DNA of 42,777 nucleotides from Pseudomonadota bacterium (GCA_021785795.1 JAJYEK010000023.1:1-42777); one strand, 5' to 3'; shown: positions 24,714 through 33,176, counted from the stretch's first letter. The notes: generated by a model not told the origin, from the sequence alone. Made by a program: numbers and translations.

Positions 24714-25846
24714 TCCAGCCGTTTTCTGTCGGGGTTCTGCCCCTCATCCAGTTCGGCGCCGGTCGGTTTTCCGAGCTACCGGCCCTTGTCCGGCGGTTCG
24801 GCGGGCAGGCGCTGATCGTGACGGGTCGCCGGTCGCTGCGGGAAACGCCGCAGTGGCCGCAGCTGCTTGCGGACCTGCGCGCTGCCGGCCTGGAATGCGC
24901 GGAACTGATGGTTGACGCCGAACCATCGCCCCGGCTGGTTGATACGGCGGTTGCCGCCTGGCATGGGGCCGGAATCGATGTCGTGGTTGGAATCGGGGGC
25001 GGCAGCGTTCTCGATGCTGCCAAGGCCATCGCGGGACTCCTGCCGCACGGCAATTCCGTGATGGATCATCTCGAGGGTGTTGGACCGCAGCGGCCGTACC
25101 GCGGGCCCTCGGTGCCCTACATCGCCGTGCCGACGACCGCCGGCACCGGCAGCGAGGCGACCAAGAACGCGGTGCTCAGCGTCCGGGGCCCGGATGGCTT
25201 CAAGAAGTCTTTCCGTCATGACTGCCTGGTTCCGCGCTACGCGGTTGTCGACCCGGACCTGCTGAGGAGCTGTCCCCCGTCCCTGATCGCGGCCAACGGA
25301 ATGGATGCTCTTACCCAGCTCCTGGAATCCTTTGTATCGGACCGGGCGAGTCCCCTTACCGACGCGCTGGCGCTGAGCGGCATGGCGGCGGCGCGCGCCT
25401 CCATGGCTTATGCAGCGCTGCTGTCGGGGATCACTCTGGCCCAGGCCGGTCTCGGTTCCGTGCACGGACTGGCGTCGCCGCTCGGCGCCTATTTCCCGGT
25501 TCCTCACGGCGTCGTGTGCGGTACCCTGGTGGCGGCGGCTACCGAGGTGAACATCGCGGCGCTTAGACAGCGCGCACCAACGCATCCCTCGCTGGCGAAG
25601 TATGCGCGGGCAGGTCGGCTGCTGAGCGGCAATGGTAACCTGTCCGACGCTGATGCGTGTCGGCGCCTGGTTGGCTTGCTCGCAGACTGGACACGGCGCC
25701 TGGACCTCCCGCGCCTGGCGGCCTTTGGTGTGACACCGGCAGCGTTCGATGCGATTGTTGCCGGCTGCCGCGGCAGCAGCATGAAGACCAATCCGGTAAT
25801 CCTGGAGGACGCAGAAATCAGGGAGATCCTGCGGGAGCGCACGTAA
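24710..25846 (+). CDS. Iron-type alcohol dehydrogenase family protein
   Basis: A 378-residue member of the metal-dependent (type III) alcohol dehydrogenases, cytoplasmic. The NAD-binding segment GIGGGSVLDAAKAIAGLL and the signature VPTTAGTGSEATKNAVL are present. HGLASPLGAYFPVPHGVVCG supplies two histidines of the metal site. In the first metal-site segment, ANGMDALTQLLESFV, a Gln stands where many family members have His (DAL-T-H), so metal binding may differ from the classical iron enzymes. GTG at 24710 overlaps the previous stop by four bases and gives the right N-terminus (VIQPFSVGVLPLIQFGAG). It probably reduces or oxidises a small alcohol or aldehyde linked to the LsrG-like partner; the substrate is unknown. 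Confidence 0.9.
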   Translation: MIQPFSVGVLPLIQFGAGRFSELPALVRRFGGQALIVTGRRSLRETPQWPQLLADLRAAGLECAELMVDAEPSPRLVDTAVAAWHGAGIDVVVGIGGGSVLDAAKAIAGLLPHGNSVMDHLEGVGPQRPYRGPSVPYIAVPTTAGTGSEATKNAVLSVRGPDGFKKSFRHDCLVPRYAVVDPDLLRSCPPSLIAANGMDALTQLLESFVSDRASPLTDALALSGMAAARASMAYAALLSGITLAQAGLGSVHGLASPLGAYFPVPHGVVCGTLVAAATEVNIAALRQRAPTHPSLAKYARAGRLLSGNGNLSDADACRRLVGLLADWTRRLDLPRLAAFGVTPAAFDAIVAGCRGSSMKTNPVILEDAEIREILRERT

Positions 25847-25895
25847 ACACAGCGGCCTGCGACCTGACGCAGACCGTGGATGCAAGCCGGATCGG

Positions 25896-26183
25896 CTAGC
25901 GATCGTCGCCCAGGTGGCGAACGAACGTGTAATACGCCGGTTCCTTCACCAGCGCATCAAACGACTTCCCGATGCTGCGGGAAGGCAGCGATATCGGCAG
26001 CGCTCCTACGAAGATGACCGATCCCGCCACCATGGCCACGAAGCCTATCGGGCGCAGGACGAACAGATCGAGCAGCATTGCGCCGCCGTCCCCTTCCTGA
26101 TAGGCGTAAGCCTGCGGCGCTGATACACCCATCAGCAGCCCGGCGAGCACAGCGATCACGACCAGTTTTCTCGGTTTTGCCAT
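25896..26183 (-). CDS. Small exported or membrane protein, conserved-hypothetical type
   Basis: A 95-residue protein with a signal peptide (KLVVIAVLAGLLMGVSAPQAYA) followed by a hydrophobic segment DLFVLRPIGFVAMVAGSVIFVGALPISL and a tail ending with a KEPAYYTFVRHLGDD motif. The arrangement of RP(I/V)G, FxxxLP and EPAxYTFxRxLG looks like a small family seen in proteobacteria, without known function. ATG at 26183 follows GAGGA at good spacing. It stands alone on the minus strand, between the alcohol dehydrogenase gene (+, convergent) and ampD (divergent). Confidence 0.75.
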   Translation of the reverse strand: MAKPRKLVVIAVLAGLLMGVSAPQAYAYQEGDGGAMLLDLFVLRPIGFVAMVAGSVIFVGALPISLPSRSIGKSFDALVKEPAYYTFVRHLGDDR

Positions 26184-26308
26184 TGTCTCAGTCCTCACTA
26201 CTTATGCCCGGGCAGGCCTGTTCGCGGAGCCTGCCCTGCTGCAGCAGATAATAAACATACCACTCCGGGGCATCCGCGTGCACGACCACAGGCCGGAAAA
26301 GCCTACCT

Positions 26309-26314
26309 TATAAT
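26309..26314 (+). promoter_or_regulatory. Candidate -10 element for ampD
   Basis: A perfect TATAAT in a locally AT-rich patch, 79 bases before the chosen ampD start. No good -35 hexamer is found at 16-18 bases upstream, so an activator would be needed or the match is chance. Confidence 0.35.
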
Positions 26315-26392
26315 ATTGATAGTGTTGCACACCAACAGGATTTCGCAAGAGACCCGGACGGGCGGACACCGGTGGAGAGCAGGCGGACCGGA

Positions 26393-27031
26393 ATGGGGTA
26401 TATTAGCTATTTCGACACCGATCCGAGGTTGAGCTTCGTGGACGAGCGGCCCGTGGGTCTGCCAGAAAGGCTCACAATCAGCGTGGACCGTGCCAGCGGG
26501 CTGGTGGAGGGCGCCCGTTTCGTTGCGTCCCCGAACTGTGATGCGCGCCCCACGGGGTGCGCCATCGAGGTCGTGATCATTCACGCCATCAGCCTACCGC
26601 CGGGCCAGTTCGGGGGTGCCGACATCGAGCGGCTGTTCTGCAATAGCCTGGATGTCACGCGCCACCCGTTCTACGAGGGGCTCCGGGACCTCAGGGTATC
26701 AGCGCACCTCCTGATCCGTCGCGACGGGGAGCTCGTGCAGTTCGTGCCGTTTGCGGCCCGTGCCTGGCACGCCGGAGTTTCGCGCTGCGAAGGGCGTACG
26801 CGGGTGAACGACTTCTCCATCGGTATCGAACTGGAGGGGGCAGACAGCGTGCCGTTTGCCGAGGTCCAGTACCAGGCACTGGCGGCGGTAACATGCGGCA
26901 TTGTGCGGGCCTATCCGCGCATCACGCCGCAACGGATCTACGGCCACTCGGACATCGCGCCGGGCCGCAAGACTGACCCTGGACCATCGTTTGACTGGTC
27001 CCGTTACAGGCAGTCCCTCTCCCATATATAA
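26393..27031 (+). CDS. ampD: N-acetyl-anhydromuramyl-L-alanine amidase AmpD
   Basis: A 212-residue zinc amidase for recycling cell-wall muropeptides in the cytoplasm. The Amidase_2 fold is clear: PNCDARPTG, then VIIHAISLPPGQFGG with the first zinc His, HPFYEGLRDLRVSAHLLIRR, ARAWHAGVSRCEGR, NDFSIGIELEG, and YGHSDIAPGRKTDPGPSFDW with the second zinc His and the Asp ligand. The start is unsure: GTG 26372, ATG 26393 and GTG 26483 are all in frame, and the last gives the length nearest to E. coli AmpD. ATG is used here. The gene precedes ampE, the classic pairing, and its stop codon overlaps a predicted promoter for ampE. Confidence 0.9.
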   Translation: MGYISYFDTDPRLSFVDERPVGLPERLTISVDRASGLVEGARFVASPNCDARPTGCAIEVVIIHAISLPPGQFGGADIERLFCNSLDVTRHPFYEGLRDLRVSAHLLIRRDGELVQFVPFAARAWHAGVSRCEGRTRVNDFSIGIELEGADSVPFAEVQYQALAAVTCGIVRAYPRITPQRIYGHSDIAPGRKTDPGPSFDWSRYRQSLSHI

Positions 27032-27032
27032 T
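27004..27032 (+). promoter_or_regulatory. Predicted promoter for ampE-cobC-btuF
   Basis: TTACAG (27004-27009) and a perfect TATAAT (27027-27032) are 17 bases apart. The -10 covers the ampD stop codon. It could drive ampE, cobC and btuF separately from ampD. The -35 is weak. Confidence 0.45.
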
Positions 27033-27102
27033 GAGGGCTTGAAGCGGAGCGCCCTGCTGCAGTGGCGCTGCGGATTGTAGCTGGCGTTCCCCGGGAAAGG
27101 CG

Positions 27103-28032
27103 ATGATCTATATCCTGTTTACCATCCTGCTGGCGATCCTTCTGGACCGCATGGCGCCCAATCGCAATAGCGCACGGCTCTGGTCCTGGTACGGTGACTG
27201 GGCCGAATCGATCGAACAGCGCTTCAATGGCGGCACACGCATCCAGGGGATGAGCGCAGTCTTCATCGCGGTGGTTCCGATGCTGGTTGGCGTGTTCCTG
27301 GCCGACCTGATACTCGGCGAGATCACCTGGGTGCTGAAGTTTCTCTTCGATGTGGTGGTGGTGTACCTGTGCGTGGATCTGTACCGGCTCGGCAGCGTGG
27401 CCCAGGCGGTTTCTGCAGCCCTCGACGCCGGTGATATCGCAGAGGCGGCGGCGCATCTGCGCGAGCTGACCGGCAAGGATGCGCCCGAGCACTCGGATGC
27501 CGCCGTGGCCCGCGCCACAGTCGAGGCGGTACTGAAGCAGGCCAACTCCTTGGTGATCGCCCCGCTATTCTGGTTCGTAGTGCTGGGGCCGGTGGGCGCG
27601 CTGCTGCAGCGCATGGCGTCGGCGCTCGACCGGCAGTGGGGGCACCGCAGCGAGCGTTTTGTGGAGTTCGGGTGGGCGGCCGCGCGTCTGGACGACCTTC
27701 TCGGATGGATTCCGGCGCGCATCACCGCGCTGAGCTACGCCATCATGGGAAGTTTCGAAGATGCCCTGCACTGCTGGCGCCGCCAGGCAGGGATGTGGTC
27801 CGACATCAACAGCGGACCATTGCTTGCTTCCGGATTCGGCGCCATGCACCTGGAATCCTGTGAAGAACCCGAGGAGGATGCCTACGGCAACAGGATCGTA
27901 GCGCGTGCCAACACGACCGATGCGGGCGATGTTCGCCGTGTGGTGGCGCTGGTGTGGCGCGTGCTGCTGTTCTGGCTCGGTGTGGCCATCCTGATGCTGG
28001 GCGCTCATCTGTTCGGATTTTTTGTGCGCTGA
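27103..28032 (+). CDS. ampE: AmpE-like membrane protein (CobD/CbiB superfamily)
   Basis: A 309-residue inner-membrane protein with four or so helices: an N-terminal one (IYILFTILLAILLDRM), a pair around AVFIAVVPMLVGVFLADLIL and FLFDVVVVYLCVDLYRLG, and a C-terminal one. The segment ALDAGDIAEAAAHLRELTGK and the region LDDLLGWIPARITALSYAIM are typical of the CobD/CbiB/AmpE superfamily. AmpE is thought to be a sensor linked to AmpD, while CbiB makes adenosylcobinamide in B12 synthesis. The placement directly after ampD supports AmpE. The B12 genes that follow keep the CbiB reading open, but the DP..PHPV-type N-terminal motif of CbiB is missing. Confidence 0.8.
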   Translation: MIYILFTILLAILLDRMAPNRNSARLWSWYGDWAESIEQRFNGGTRIQGMSAVFIAVVPMLVGVFLADLILGEITWVLKFLFDVVVVYLCVDLYRLGSVAQAVSAALDAGDIAEAAAHLRELTGKDAPEHSDAAVARATVEAVLKQANSLVIAPLFWFVVLGPVGALLQRMASALDRQWGHRSERFVEFGWAAARLDDLLGWIPARITALSYAIMGSFEDALHCWRRQAGMWSDINSGPLLASGFGAMHLESCEEPEEDAYGNRIVARANTTDAGDVRRVVALVWRVLLFWLGVAILMLGAHLFGFFVR

Positions 28033-28144
28033 GCTGGCATACCTGTTGCCGATTACCTGCCTTGCCCTGTCCTCCACCCGATGCGCAGATCCAGTACGGC
28101 CCCCGTGACCGTGTGAGGCTGCGACCGCGGTTGCAGGAGGTCCG

Positions 28145-28759
28145 GTGACGCCAGGACGCGAAGCAACGCTGGTCGACTTCATGAGACACGGACAGCCGGT
28201 TGGCGGCAGGTGCTACCGCGGTCAGACCGACGATCCGCTGAGCGAGATCGGATGGCGGCAGATGCGCACGGCGGTGGAAGGCTTGCGGTGCTGGGATGCG
28301 ATTGTCACCTCGCCGCTGCGGCGCTGCGCGGAGTTCGCGCACGAGCTTGGCGCCCACCTGGATCTGCCTGTGCGCGATGACCCGCGCCTTGCGGAAATCG
28401 GGTTCGGCGCATGGGAGGGGCGCAGTCCGGACGATCTGATCCGCGTTGATCCCGAGGTACTGCAGCGGTTCCGGCGGGATCCGGTAGGCAACCGTCCGCC
28501 GGGAGCCGAGGCGCTGGCGGACTTCCATGCGCGCGTGGAGGCCGCCTGGCAGGATCTGGCCGCAGCACAGACGCACCGGCGGGTTCTCGTGGTGGCGCAT
28601 GCCGGTGTGATCCGTATGGTCATCAGCATCGTTCTGGGTCTGCCGCGTGAGCACGCCTTCCGCATCGAGGTGGGCAATGCCGGCATCACGCGCGTGCGTA
28701 TCGACCGGGATAGCGCCGGTGCCTTTCCGGTGCTGGTTTTTCATGGCGGGAGGCCCTGA
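28145..28759 (+). CDS. cobC: Alpha-ribazole phosphatase-like histidine phosphatase CobC
   Basis: A 204-residue cytoplasmic phosphatase of the histidine phosphatase superfamily. The catalytic motif FMRHGQP is near residues 12-18, followed by YRGQTDDPLSEIGWRQM, VTSPLRRCAEFAHEL, the acid residue in EIGFGAWEGR, and the second catalytic His in VVAHAGVIRMV. Together with the neighbours this fits CobC, which dephosphorylates alpha-ribazole phosphate in the last steps of B12 assembly or salvage. GGAGG lies seven bases before the GTG at 28145. The btuF start follows its stop by two bases. A general phosphoglycerate-mutase-type role cannot be excluded from sequence alone. Confidence 0.85.
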   Translation: MTPGREATLVDFMRHGQPVGGRCYRGQTDDPLSEIGWRQMRTAVEGLRCWDAIVTSPLRRCAEFAHELGAHLDLPVRDDPRLAEIGFGAWEGRSPDDLIRVDPEVLQRFRRDPVGNRPPGAEALADFHARVEAAWQDLAAAQTHRRVLVVAHAGVIRMVISIVLGLPREHAFRIEVGNAGITRVRIDRDSAGAFPVLVFHGGRP

Positions 28760-28761
28760 CC

Positions 28762-29643
28762 ATGCCGGCGCGGTGGATCGGGCTGGCACTCGTGCTGCTT
28801 GCATCCGGTGCCCATGCCCGGATCCGCGTCACCGACGACCGCGGAACCGAGGTGGTGCTGGCGCGGCCGGCGCAGCGCATTGTCAGTCTCGCTCCGGATG
28901 TCACGCAGCTGCTGTTTGCCGCCGGAGCGGGCAGTCATGTGGTGGGAGTCTCCGCATTCAGCGACCATCCGCGCGCGGCACGAGCACTGCCGCGGATCGG
29001 GGACAGCCGCCACCTGGACCTGGAGCTGATCCTGTCGCTGCATCCGGACCTGGTCGTCGGATGGGCCAGCGGCAACAGTCCGCAGGACATTGCGCGCCTG
29101 CGGCAGCTCGGCCTGCCGGTGTTCATGACTGAACCTGCACGCCTGGCCCAGATTCCCGGGCTGATCGAAAAGCTGGGGCGGATGGCCGGAACCGAGACGC
29201 AGGCGCGTCATTCGGCCGCGGCATTCCGCGCCGGTCTGCGGGCACTGCGCTCCGAATACGGCGGCGGGCGGCGCCTGACCGTTTTCTTCCAGATCTGGTC
29301 CGAGCCGCTGATGACGCTTACCCGCAGGCAGATGGTCAATGACGTGCTCGACCTGTGCGGCGGGAAAAACGTGTTCGCACGGCTGTCTGGCATCGCCCCG
29401 CAGATCGGGCGTGAAGACGTGGTGCGTGCCGACCCCGATGTCATCATCATCAGTGAGCCGCGCTCAATCGCCGCCGCCGACTTGAAGCGGTGGCGGCGCG
29501 TGCGGGTATTGCGCGCGGTGCGCGAGCATCACCTCTACGTGGTGAGGCCAGGGCTGATCATGCAGCCGGGGCCCCGCGTCCTGGAGGGGGCGCGCGCAGT
29601 CTGCGCCGATCTCGCATCGGCGCGTGGCCGGCGGGTGCGCTGA
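28762..29643 (+). CDS. btuF: Cobalamin ABC transporter substrate-binding protein BtuF
   Basis: A 293-residue periplasmic binding protein. The signal peptide (WIGLALVLLASGAHA) is followed by the BtuF/FepB-type fold: IRVTDDRGTEVVLARPAQRI, SLAPDVTQLLFAAGAGSHVV, GVSAFSDHP, LILSLHPDLVVGW, and MVNDVLDLCGGKNVFA. The RIVSLAPDVTQLLFAAG segment is typical of the vitamin B12 binders. It would hand cobalamin from BtuB to BtuCD, encoded on the opposite strand at 35669-37401. The gene is only two bases after cobC and is the last of the rightward unit; it ends 14 bases from the convergent pduO gene. Confidence 0.9.
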   Translation: MPARWIGLALVLLASGAHARIRVTDDRGTEVVLARPAQRIVSLAPDVTQLLFAAGAGSHVVGVSAFSDHPRAARALPRIGDSRHLDLELILSLHPDLVVGWASGNSPQDIARLRQLGLPVFMTEPARLAQIPGLIEKLGRMAGTETQARHSAAAFRAGLRALRSEYGGGRRLTVFFQIWSEPLMTLTRRQMVNDVLDLCGGKNVFARLSGIAPQIGREDVVRADPDVIIISEPRSIAAADLKRWRRVRVLRAVREHHLYVVRPGLIMQPGPRVLEGARAVCADLASARGRRVR

Positions 29644-29657
29644 AGTCCCGGCAGATC

Positions 29658-30221
29658 TCAGCCGCCGGGGTCTTCGCGTTCTGTCGGCTGCCACAGCACG
29701 TCGCCGGCGCCAGCCGCCCGGTTGAGGGTGCGCGCAAGCACGAACAGGAGGTCCGACAGCCGGTTCAGATAATGCAGCGCGTCCGGCGATGCGGTTTCCT
29801 GGCGGGAGAGGGCATAGACACGGCGCTCCGCGCGCCGGCACACGCTGCGGGCCAGGTGGCAAACCGCCGCCGGGCGGGTTCCGCCGGGAAGAATGAAGTC
29901 TTTGAGCGGCGGAAGCTGTGCATTCCAGCGGTCGAGCAGGGATTCGAGTTCTGCGATCCGCTCATCCTGCACGATCTGGCGACCGGGAACCGAGAGCTCA
30001 GCGCCCAGGTCAAAAAGTGTATGCTGTATCTTGACCAACGCCCCGGCCGCTTCCGGGATCAGGGGTTCCGTGAGCAGCAGCCCGAGCACGCTGTTTAGTT
30101 CGTCCACCGCGCCGAGCGCTTCGACCCGTACGTTATCCTTGCCGACGCGCGTGCCGTTCCCGAGTCCGGTTGTGCCGTCGTCGCCGGTCCGCGTATAGAT
30201 TCTGGTGAGGCGGTGGCCCAT
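29658..30221 (-). CDS. pduO: PduO-type ATP:cob(I)alamin adenosyltransferase
   Basis: A 187-residue cytoplasmic enzyme that transfers the adenosyl group of ATP to cob(I)alamin to make coenzyme B12. The family signatures are present: RIYTRTGDDGTTGLGNGTRV at the N-terminus (ATP site), VEALGAVDELNSVLG, FILPGGT, and the basic CRRAERRV with LNRLSDLLFVLAR near the end. Length is as in the family. It is the last gene of the riboswitch-controlled unit btuB-tonB-pduO, and starts 13 bases after the tonB stop. The pairing of import and adenosylation is typical for B12 salvage. Confidence 0.95.
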   Translation of the reverse strand: MGHRLTRIYTRTGDDGTTGLGNGTRVGKDNVRVEALGAVDELNSVLGLLLTEPLIPEAAGALVKIQHTLFDLGAELSVPGRQIVQDERIAELESLLDRWNAQLPPLKDFILPGGTRPAAVCHLARSVCRRAERRVYALSRQETASPDALHYLNRLSDLLFVLARTLNRAAGAGDVLWQPTEREDPGG

Positions 30222-30234
30222 GGTGTGCGATACC

Positions 30235-30897
30235 TCAGCTGTCCGTCAGCCTATACACGATTGGCACGAGCACGTCAAAGGCGGCCGCATTCCTGGACAC
30301 GATGCCGGCGGGAAGACGGGCTACCTGCCTGAGGCTGTGCAGCGCAGCCGCGTCGAGCACGGCATACCCTGAGCTGCTGGCGATCCGCGCGTGGCTCAGA
30401 TGGCCACCTGCGCCGACGCGCAGTCGTATGATCACCCGTCCCTCCCAGCCTTCCTCACGGGCCAGGAGGGGATAATGAAAATAGGGTACCGAGGCGGTCA
30501 GGATCGCGTGCACCAGCCGGTGCCCGGCCATAGGCGCCTGGACGCTGTTGCGAGACCGTGCGCCTTGCGCACCGGGTCGTTGTTCCGGCTGGCTGGCAGC
30601 AGCGCGGCGGGCGGGCGGGCGCGGCGCGACGATGCCGTCCGGGCCGACAGCGGAACGGGTGGCCACCACCCGCGGCCGGCGGGGTGCGGGTGCCGCGGGC
30701 GCCGCACGTTTCCGGTACGCCGAGCGGCCGGACCTGTGTGGCGAGCCTGCGGAATAGGACCGGATGGCCGGTGGCAGCAGGGTGATGTCCAGGGTCTGTC
30801 CTGCCACGGGAACCGACCCGGGCACCCGCAGGGCCGCGATCAGCGCTGCATGAGCGAACAGCGACAGCAGCACAAACCTTGGCAGGCGGGCGCTCAT
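30235..30897 (-). CDS. tonB: TonB-like protein next to btuB
   Basis: A 220-residue TonB-type protein: one N-terminal helix (FVLLSLFAHAALIAALRV), a linker rich in Pro, Arg and Ala (about residues 40-135), and a C-terminal TonB domain with FHYPLLAREEGWEGRVIIRL, VGAGGHLSHARIASSSGYAV and LDAAALHSLRQV. It probably energises the BtuB-type receptor whose gene ends four bases upstream. No exbB or exbD is adjacent here, so it may share the proton-channel proteins encoded at 10677-11712. The ATG at 30897 is chosen because it starts the anchor helix and avoids overlap with btuB. The linker is Arg- rather than Lys-rich, in line with high GC. Confidence 0.85.
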   Translation of the reverse strand: MSARLPRFVLLSLFAHAALIAALRVPGSVPVAGQTLDITLLPPAIRSYSAGSPHRSGRSAYRKRAAPAAPAPRRPRVVATRSAVGPDGIVAPRPPARRAAASQPEQRPGAQGARSRNSVQAPMAGHRLVHAILTASVPYFHYPLLAREEGWEGRVIIRLRVGAGGHLSHARIASSSGYAVLDAAALHSLRQVARLPAGIVSRNAAAFDVLVPIVYRLTDS

Positions 30898-30901
30898 GGC
30901 T

Positions 30902-32746
30902 TTACCGCCGGGGCGCGTAGCGCAAGGCGACGAACACCGAGATTGTCGGTGTGTTATAGCCGGAGACGAGCTGGTAGCGCTGGTCGAGGACATTGTTCAG
31001 GCGCGCCTCGGCCGTCCAGCTCCGCGACAGCGGGTAGGCGCCGAACAGATCCATGACCGCGTAGCCGGGCACGTCCACGGTAGCGTAGGTGATGTTGCTG
31101 ATATCGTAATGGTCCGAGGATGCGGAGACTTCGGCGCCCAGGTCCTCACGCCGGGCAAACGATCGCTCCAGCCTCATATACAGTTTCCGGGATGGCCGCC
31201 GCAGCAGGTATTGGCCGGTGAGGTCGTCCACGGCCTTCTGCAGAGTCGCATTGGCATCGTAGCTCCACGGACCGCGATGCCATGAGTAGCGCAGCTCCAG
31301 GCCGCGCATGCTGGCGCGGCCGATGTTGATAGCCTGGTCATTCACGCCGCTGAAGTCGATCAGGTTGCTGATTCGCGTGTAGTAGATGTTCGCGCGCAGG
31401 CTCTGCGCCGGTGTGATGCGGTAGCGTGTTCCGAGCTCGGTGCTGCGCGAGGTTTCCGGGCGCAGGTCGGGATTGCCGGCAAAAAATCCGCCGTATCCGG
31501 GGCTGAATAGCTCGTTGAAATCCGGGGCCCGGAACGCCGTGCCGTAGGAGACAAACCAGTGCCACGCTGGTGTCAGGGCCCAGCCCCATGCGGCCTGTCC
31601 GGTTGTGTGTCCGCCGAAGGTGCTGTGCTGGTCCTGACGCAGGCCGAACTGGAGCTGCTGGCGTCCAAACCTGCTCAACAGGTCGGCAAACACGGCATTG
31701 TCATGGACGGAATCGGCGTAGGTAACGGCATTGGTGATGTCGTTGGAAAAGCCCGCGTCATTCACAAAGCTGTATCCGACAGTGAGCAGACTGTGTTGCC
31801 CGATGCCAAAGTTGTTCTGCCAGTCAATGGAATTGCGATGCGTGCTGATCTCAGACAGGTCGCTGCCGTACGTATTGAGATCCACCAGGGCGTTGCCGAG
31901 GCTCAAAGTCTGCGTCCAGCCGGCAGTTGTGAGGTCTTTGAGGCTCAGGCTCAGCACGCGGTTTTCTCCGTGACTGAAGTCGCCCGCTGGATCGAATTGC
32001 GTGCTCTCGAGCGCGTCCCAGGCGGTCAGTCCGACCGATGCATGCTTGCCGAGCGGCGCGTGCATGCCGGCAGTGACGCTATGCTGCTGGTAGCCGTCAT
32101 TCTGCGGGCTGTAGAGGCTGGGACCTGCCGAGGGGTTGGTCGCCGGAAATCCAGTCGCCCCACGGTAAGAGGCGTCGGCAAAAAAACGGACCCGACCGCC
32201 GGTTCCGCCGCCGATCTCGGCGCCATGTGTGCCGAAGCTGCCGAGCTCGAAGCGTGCTACCGGACCGCGGGGTTTACGCGTGAAGATCTGAATCACCCCG
32301 CCGATGGCGTCGGAGCCGTACAGAGTCGCCCGCGGCCCGCGCACGATCTCGATGCGCTCAATCTGCGAAGGGTCGAGGTTCTCCCAGGCAAAGCCCCCGC
32401 TGGTGGCGTCCGCCGCGCGCACGCCGTCGATCAGCACCAGCACGTGGTTGGAGTTTGTGCCGCGCATGAACACGCTCGTCTGGGCGCCGGGACCGCCGGT
32501 GCGGACGATGTCAATGCCGGCCACCGAGCGCAGCAGTTCAACCATATCGCTCGCCTGGCTCTGCTCGATCTGTCTGCGCGTGATGACCGTTACCGAGGCG
32601 AGCGCCTGATTCTCGGTCTGGGAGACGCGGGATGCGGTTACGATGATCGGTTCTGCCGCTGAATTGCCGGGGGCGGCGCGGCATGTGGCTGTGACGGCAG
32701 CAAGCATCATCCCGGACAGGACCGGGCCAAAGGATCTGACAGGCAA
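30902..32746 (-). CDS. btuB: BtuB-type TonB-dependent cobalamin receptor
   Basis: A 614-residue outer-membrane receptor. A signal peptide is followed by a TonB-box-like EPIIVTASRV, the plug domain (SVTVITRRQIEQSQASDMVE, LLRSVAGIDIVRTGGPGAQT, IERIEIVRGPRATLYGSDAI) and a barrel of about 470 residues. The length and the plug motifs match BtuB. The cobalamin riboswitch in its leader confirms the ligand class. The barrel ends in YAPRR rather than the usual aromatic final residue. A TTG at 32746 is chosen as start because AGGGAG lies six bases before it; an in-frame GTG at 32764 has no such site. tonB and pduO follow in the same unit. Confidence 0.92.
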   Translation of the reverse strand: MPVRSFGPVLSGMMLAAVTATCRAAPGNSAAEPIIVTASRVSQTENQALASVTVITRRQIEQSQASDMVELLRSVAGIDIVRTGGPGAQTSVFMRGTNSNHVLVLIDGVRAADATSGGFAWENLDPSQIERIEIVRGPRATLYGSDAIGGVIQIFTRKPRGPVARFELGSFGTHGAEIGGGTGGRVRFFADASYRGATGFPATNPSAGPSLYSPQNDGYQQHSVTAGMHAPLGKHASVGLTAWDALESTQFDPAGDFSHGENRVLSLSLKDLTTAGWTQTLSLGNALVDLNTYGSDLSEISTHRNSIDWQNNFGIGQHSLLTVGYSFVNDAGFSNDITNAVTYADSVHDNAVFADLLSRFGRQQLQFGLRQDQHSTFGGHTTGQAAWGWALTPAWHWFVSYGTAFRAPDFNELFSPGYGGFFAGNPDLRPETSRSTELGTRYRITPAQSLRANIYYTRISNLIDFSGVNDQAINIGRASMRGLELRYSWHRGPWSYDANATLQKAVDDLTGQYLLRRPSRKLYMRLERSFARREDLGAEVSASSDHYDISNITYATVDVPGYAVMDLFGAYPLSRSWTAEARLNNVLDQRYQLVSGYNTPTISVFVALRYAPRR

Positions 32747-32865
32747 GTTATTCTCCCTGCGCACCCGCCGTGCGCAACTCGCTTCGTTAACGATGTATGG
32801 AAACGCAGGAGAGCGGACCGATCAGACACCCGAAGGCGCGACCGGCTGCCCACCGCAGCGTTGCC

Positions 32866-33115
32866 ACGTGGCTCAGGCCGGTCTCCGGGCTTACGAGCAG
32901 TTCTTGCGAACCTGGCAAATCGCCTTCCCGCGCAGTGTCCGCAGTTACGGACGGACAACTGAAGCACGCAGTGGCTAAAGGATGATTTGCCGAAACTCGA
33001 TCACCGTTGCGGGGGCAGCGCTGGAATTGTTCCGCGATGCAGATATGCAGAACCCACCAGCTTCCCGTTTCACCCCGCAGTTCTGATTCCTGCGGGGCAC
33101 CTGTAGCTGGTGCGG
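32866..33115 (-). promoter_or_regulatory. Cobalamin riboswitch upstream of btuB
   Basis: Read on the minus strand, the leader contains the hallmarks of the AdoCbl riboswitch in order: a GGTGCCCCGCAGG 5' stem, GGGTGAAACGGGAAGCTGG, CTGCCCCCGCAACGGTGA, a CCACTGCG element, CGGGAAGGCG, and the B12 box AAGCCCGGAGACCGGCC at 32876-32892. It starts about 60 bases after the GGDEF-EAL stop and ends about 120 bases before the btuB start. Boundaries are approximate. It should lower btuB-tonB-pduO expression when coenzyme B12 is plentiful. No comparable element is seen before btuC, ampE or btuF. Confidence 0.93.
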
Positions 33116-33176
33116 ACGATATGCGTTCGGCAGGATGCTGTCAAGCACGCATCAGGACGTGCGCCCGGATGCGAAA

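Noticed and set aside
26991..27030. TTGACT at 26991 as -35 partner of the TATAAT before ampE
   Set aside because: The spacing would be 30 bases, too long for sigma-70; TTACAG at 27004 fits better.
27103..28032. CbiB (adenosylcobinamide-phosphate synthase) as the identity of the AmpE-like gene
   Set aside because: The neighbour ampD and the lack of the CbiB N-terminal motif favour AmpE, although the B12 genes nearby keep some doubt.
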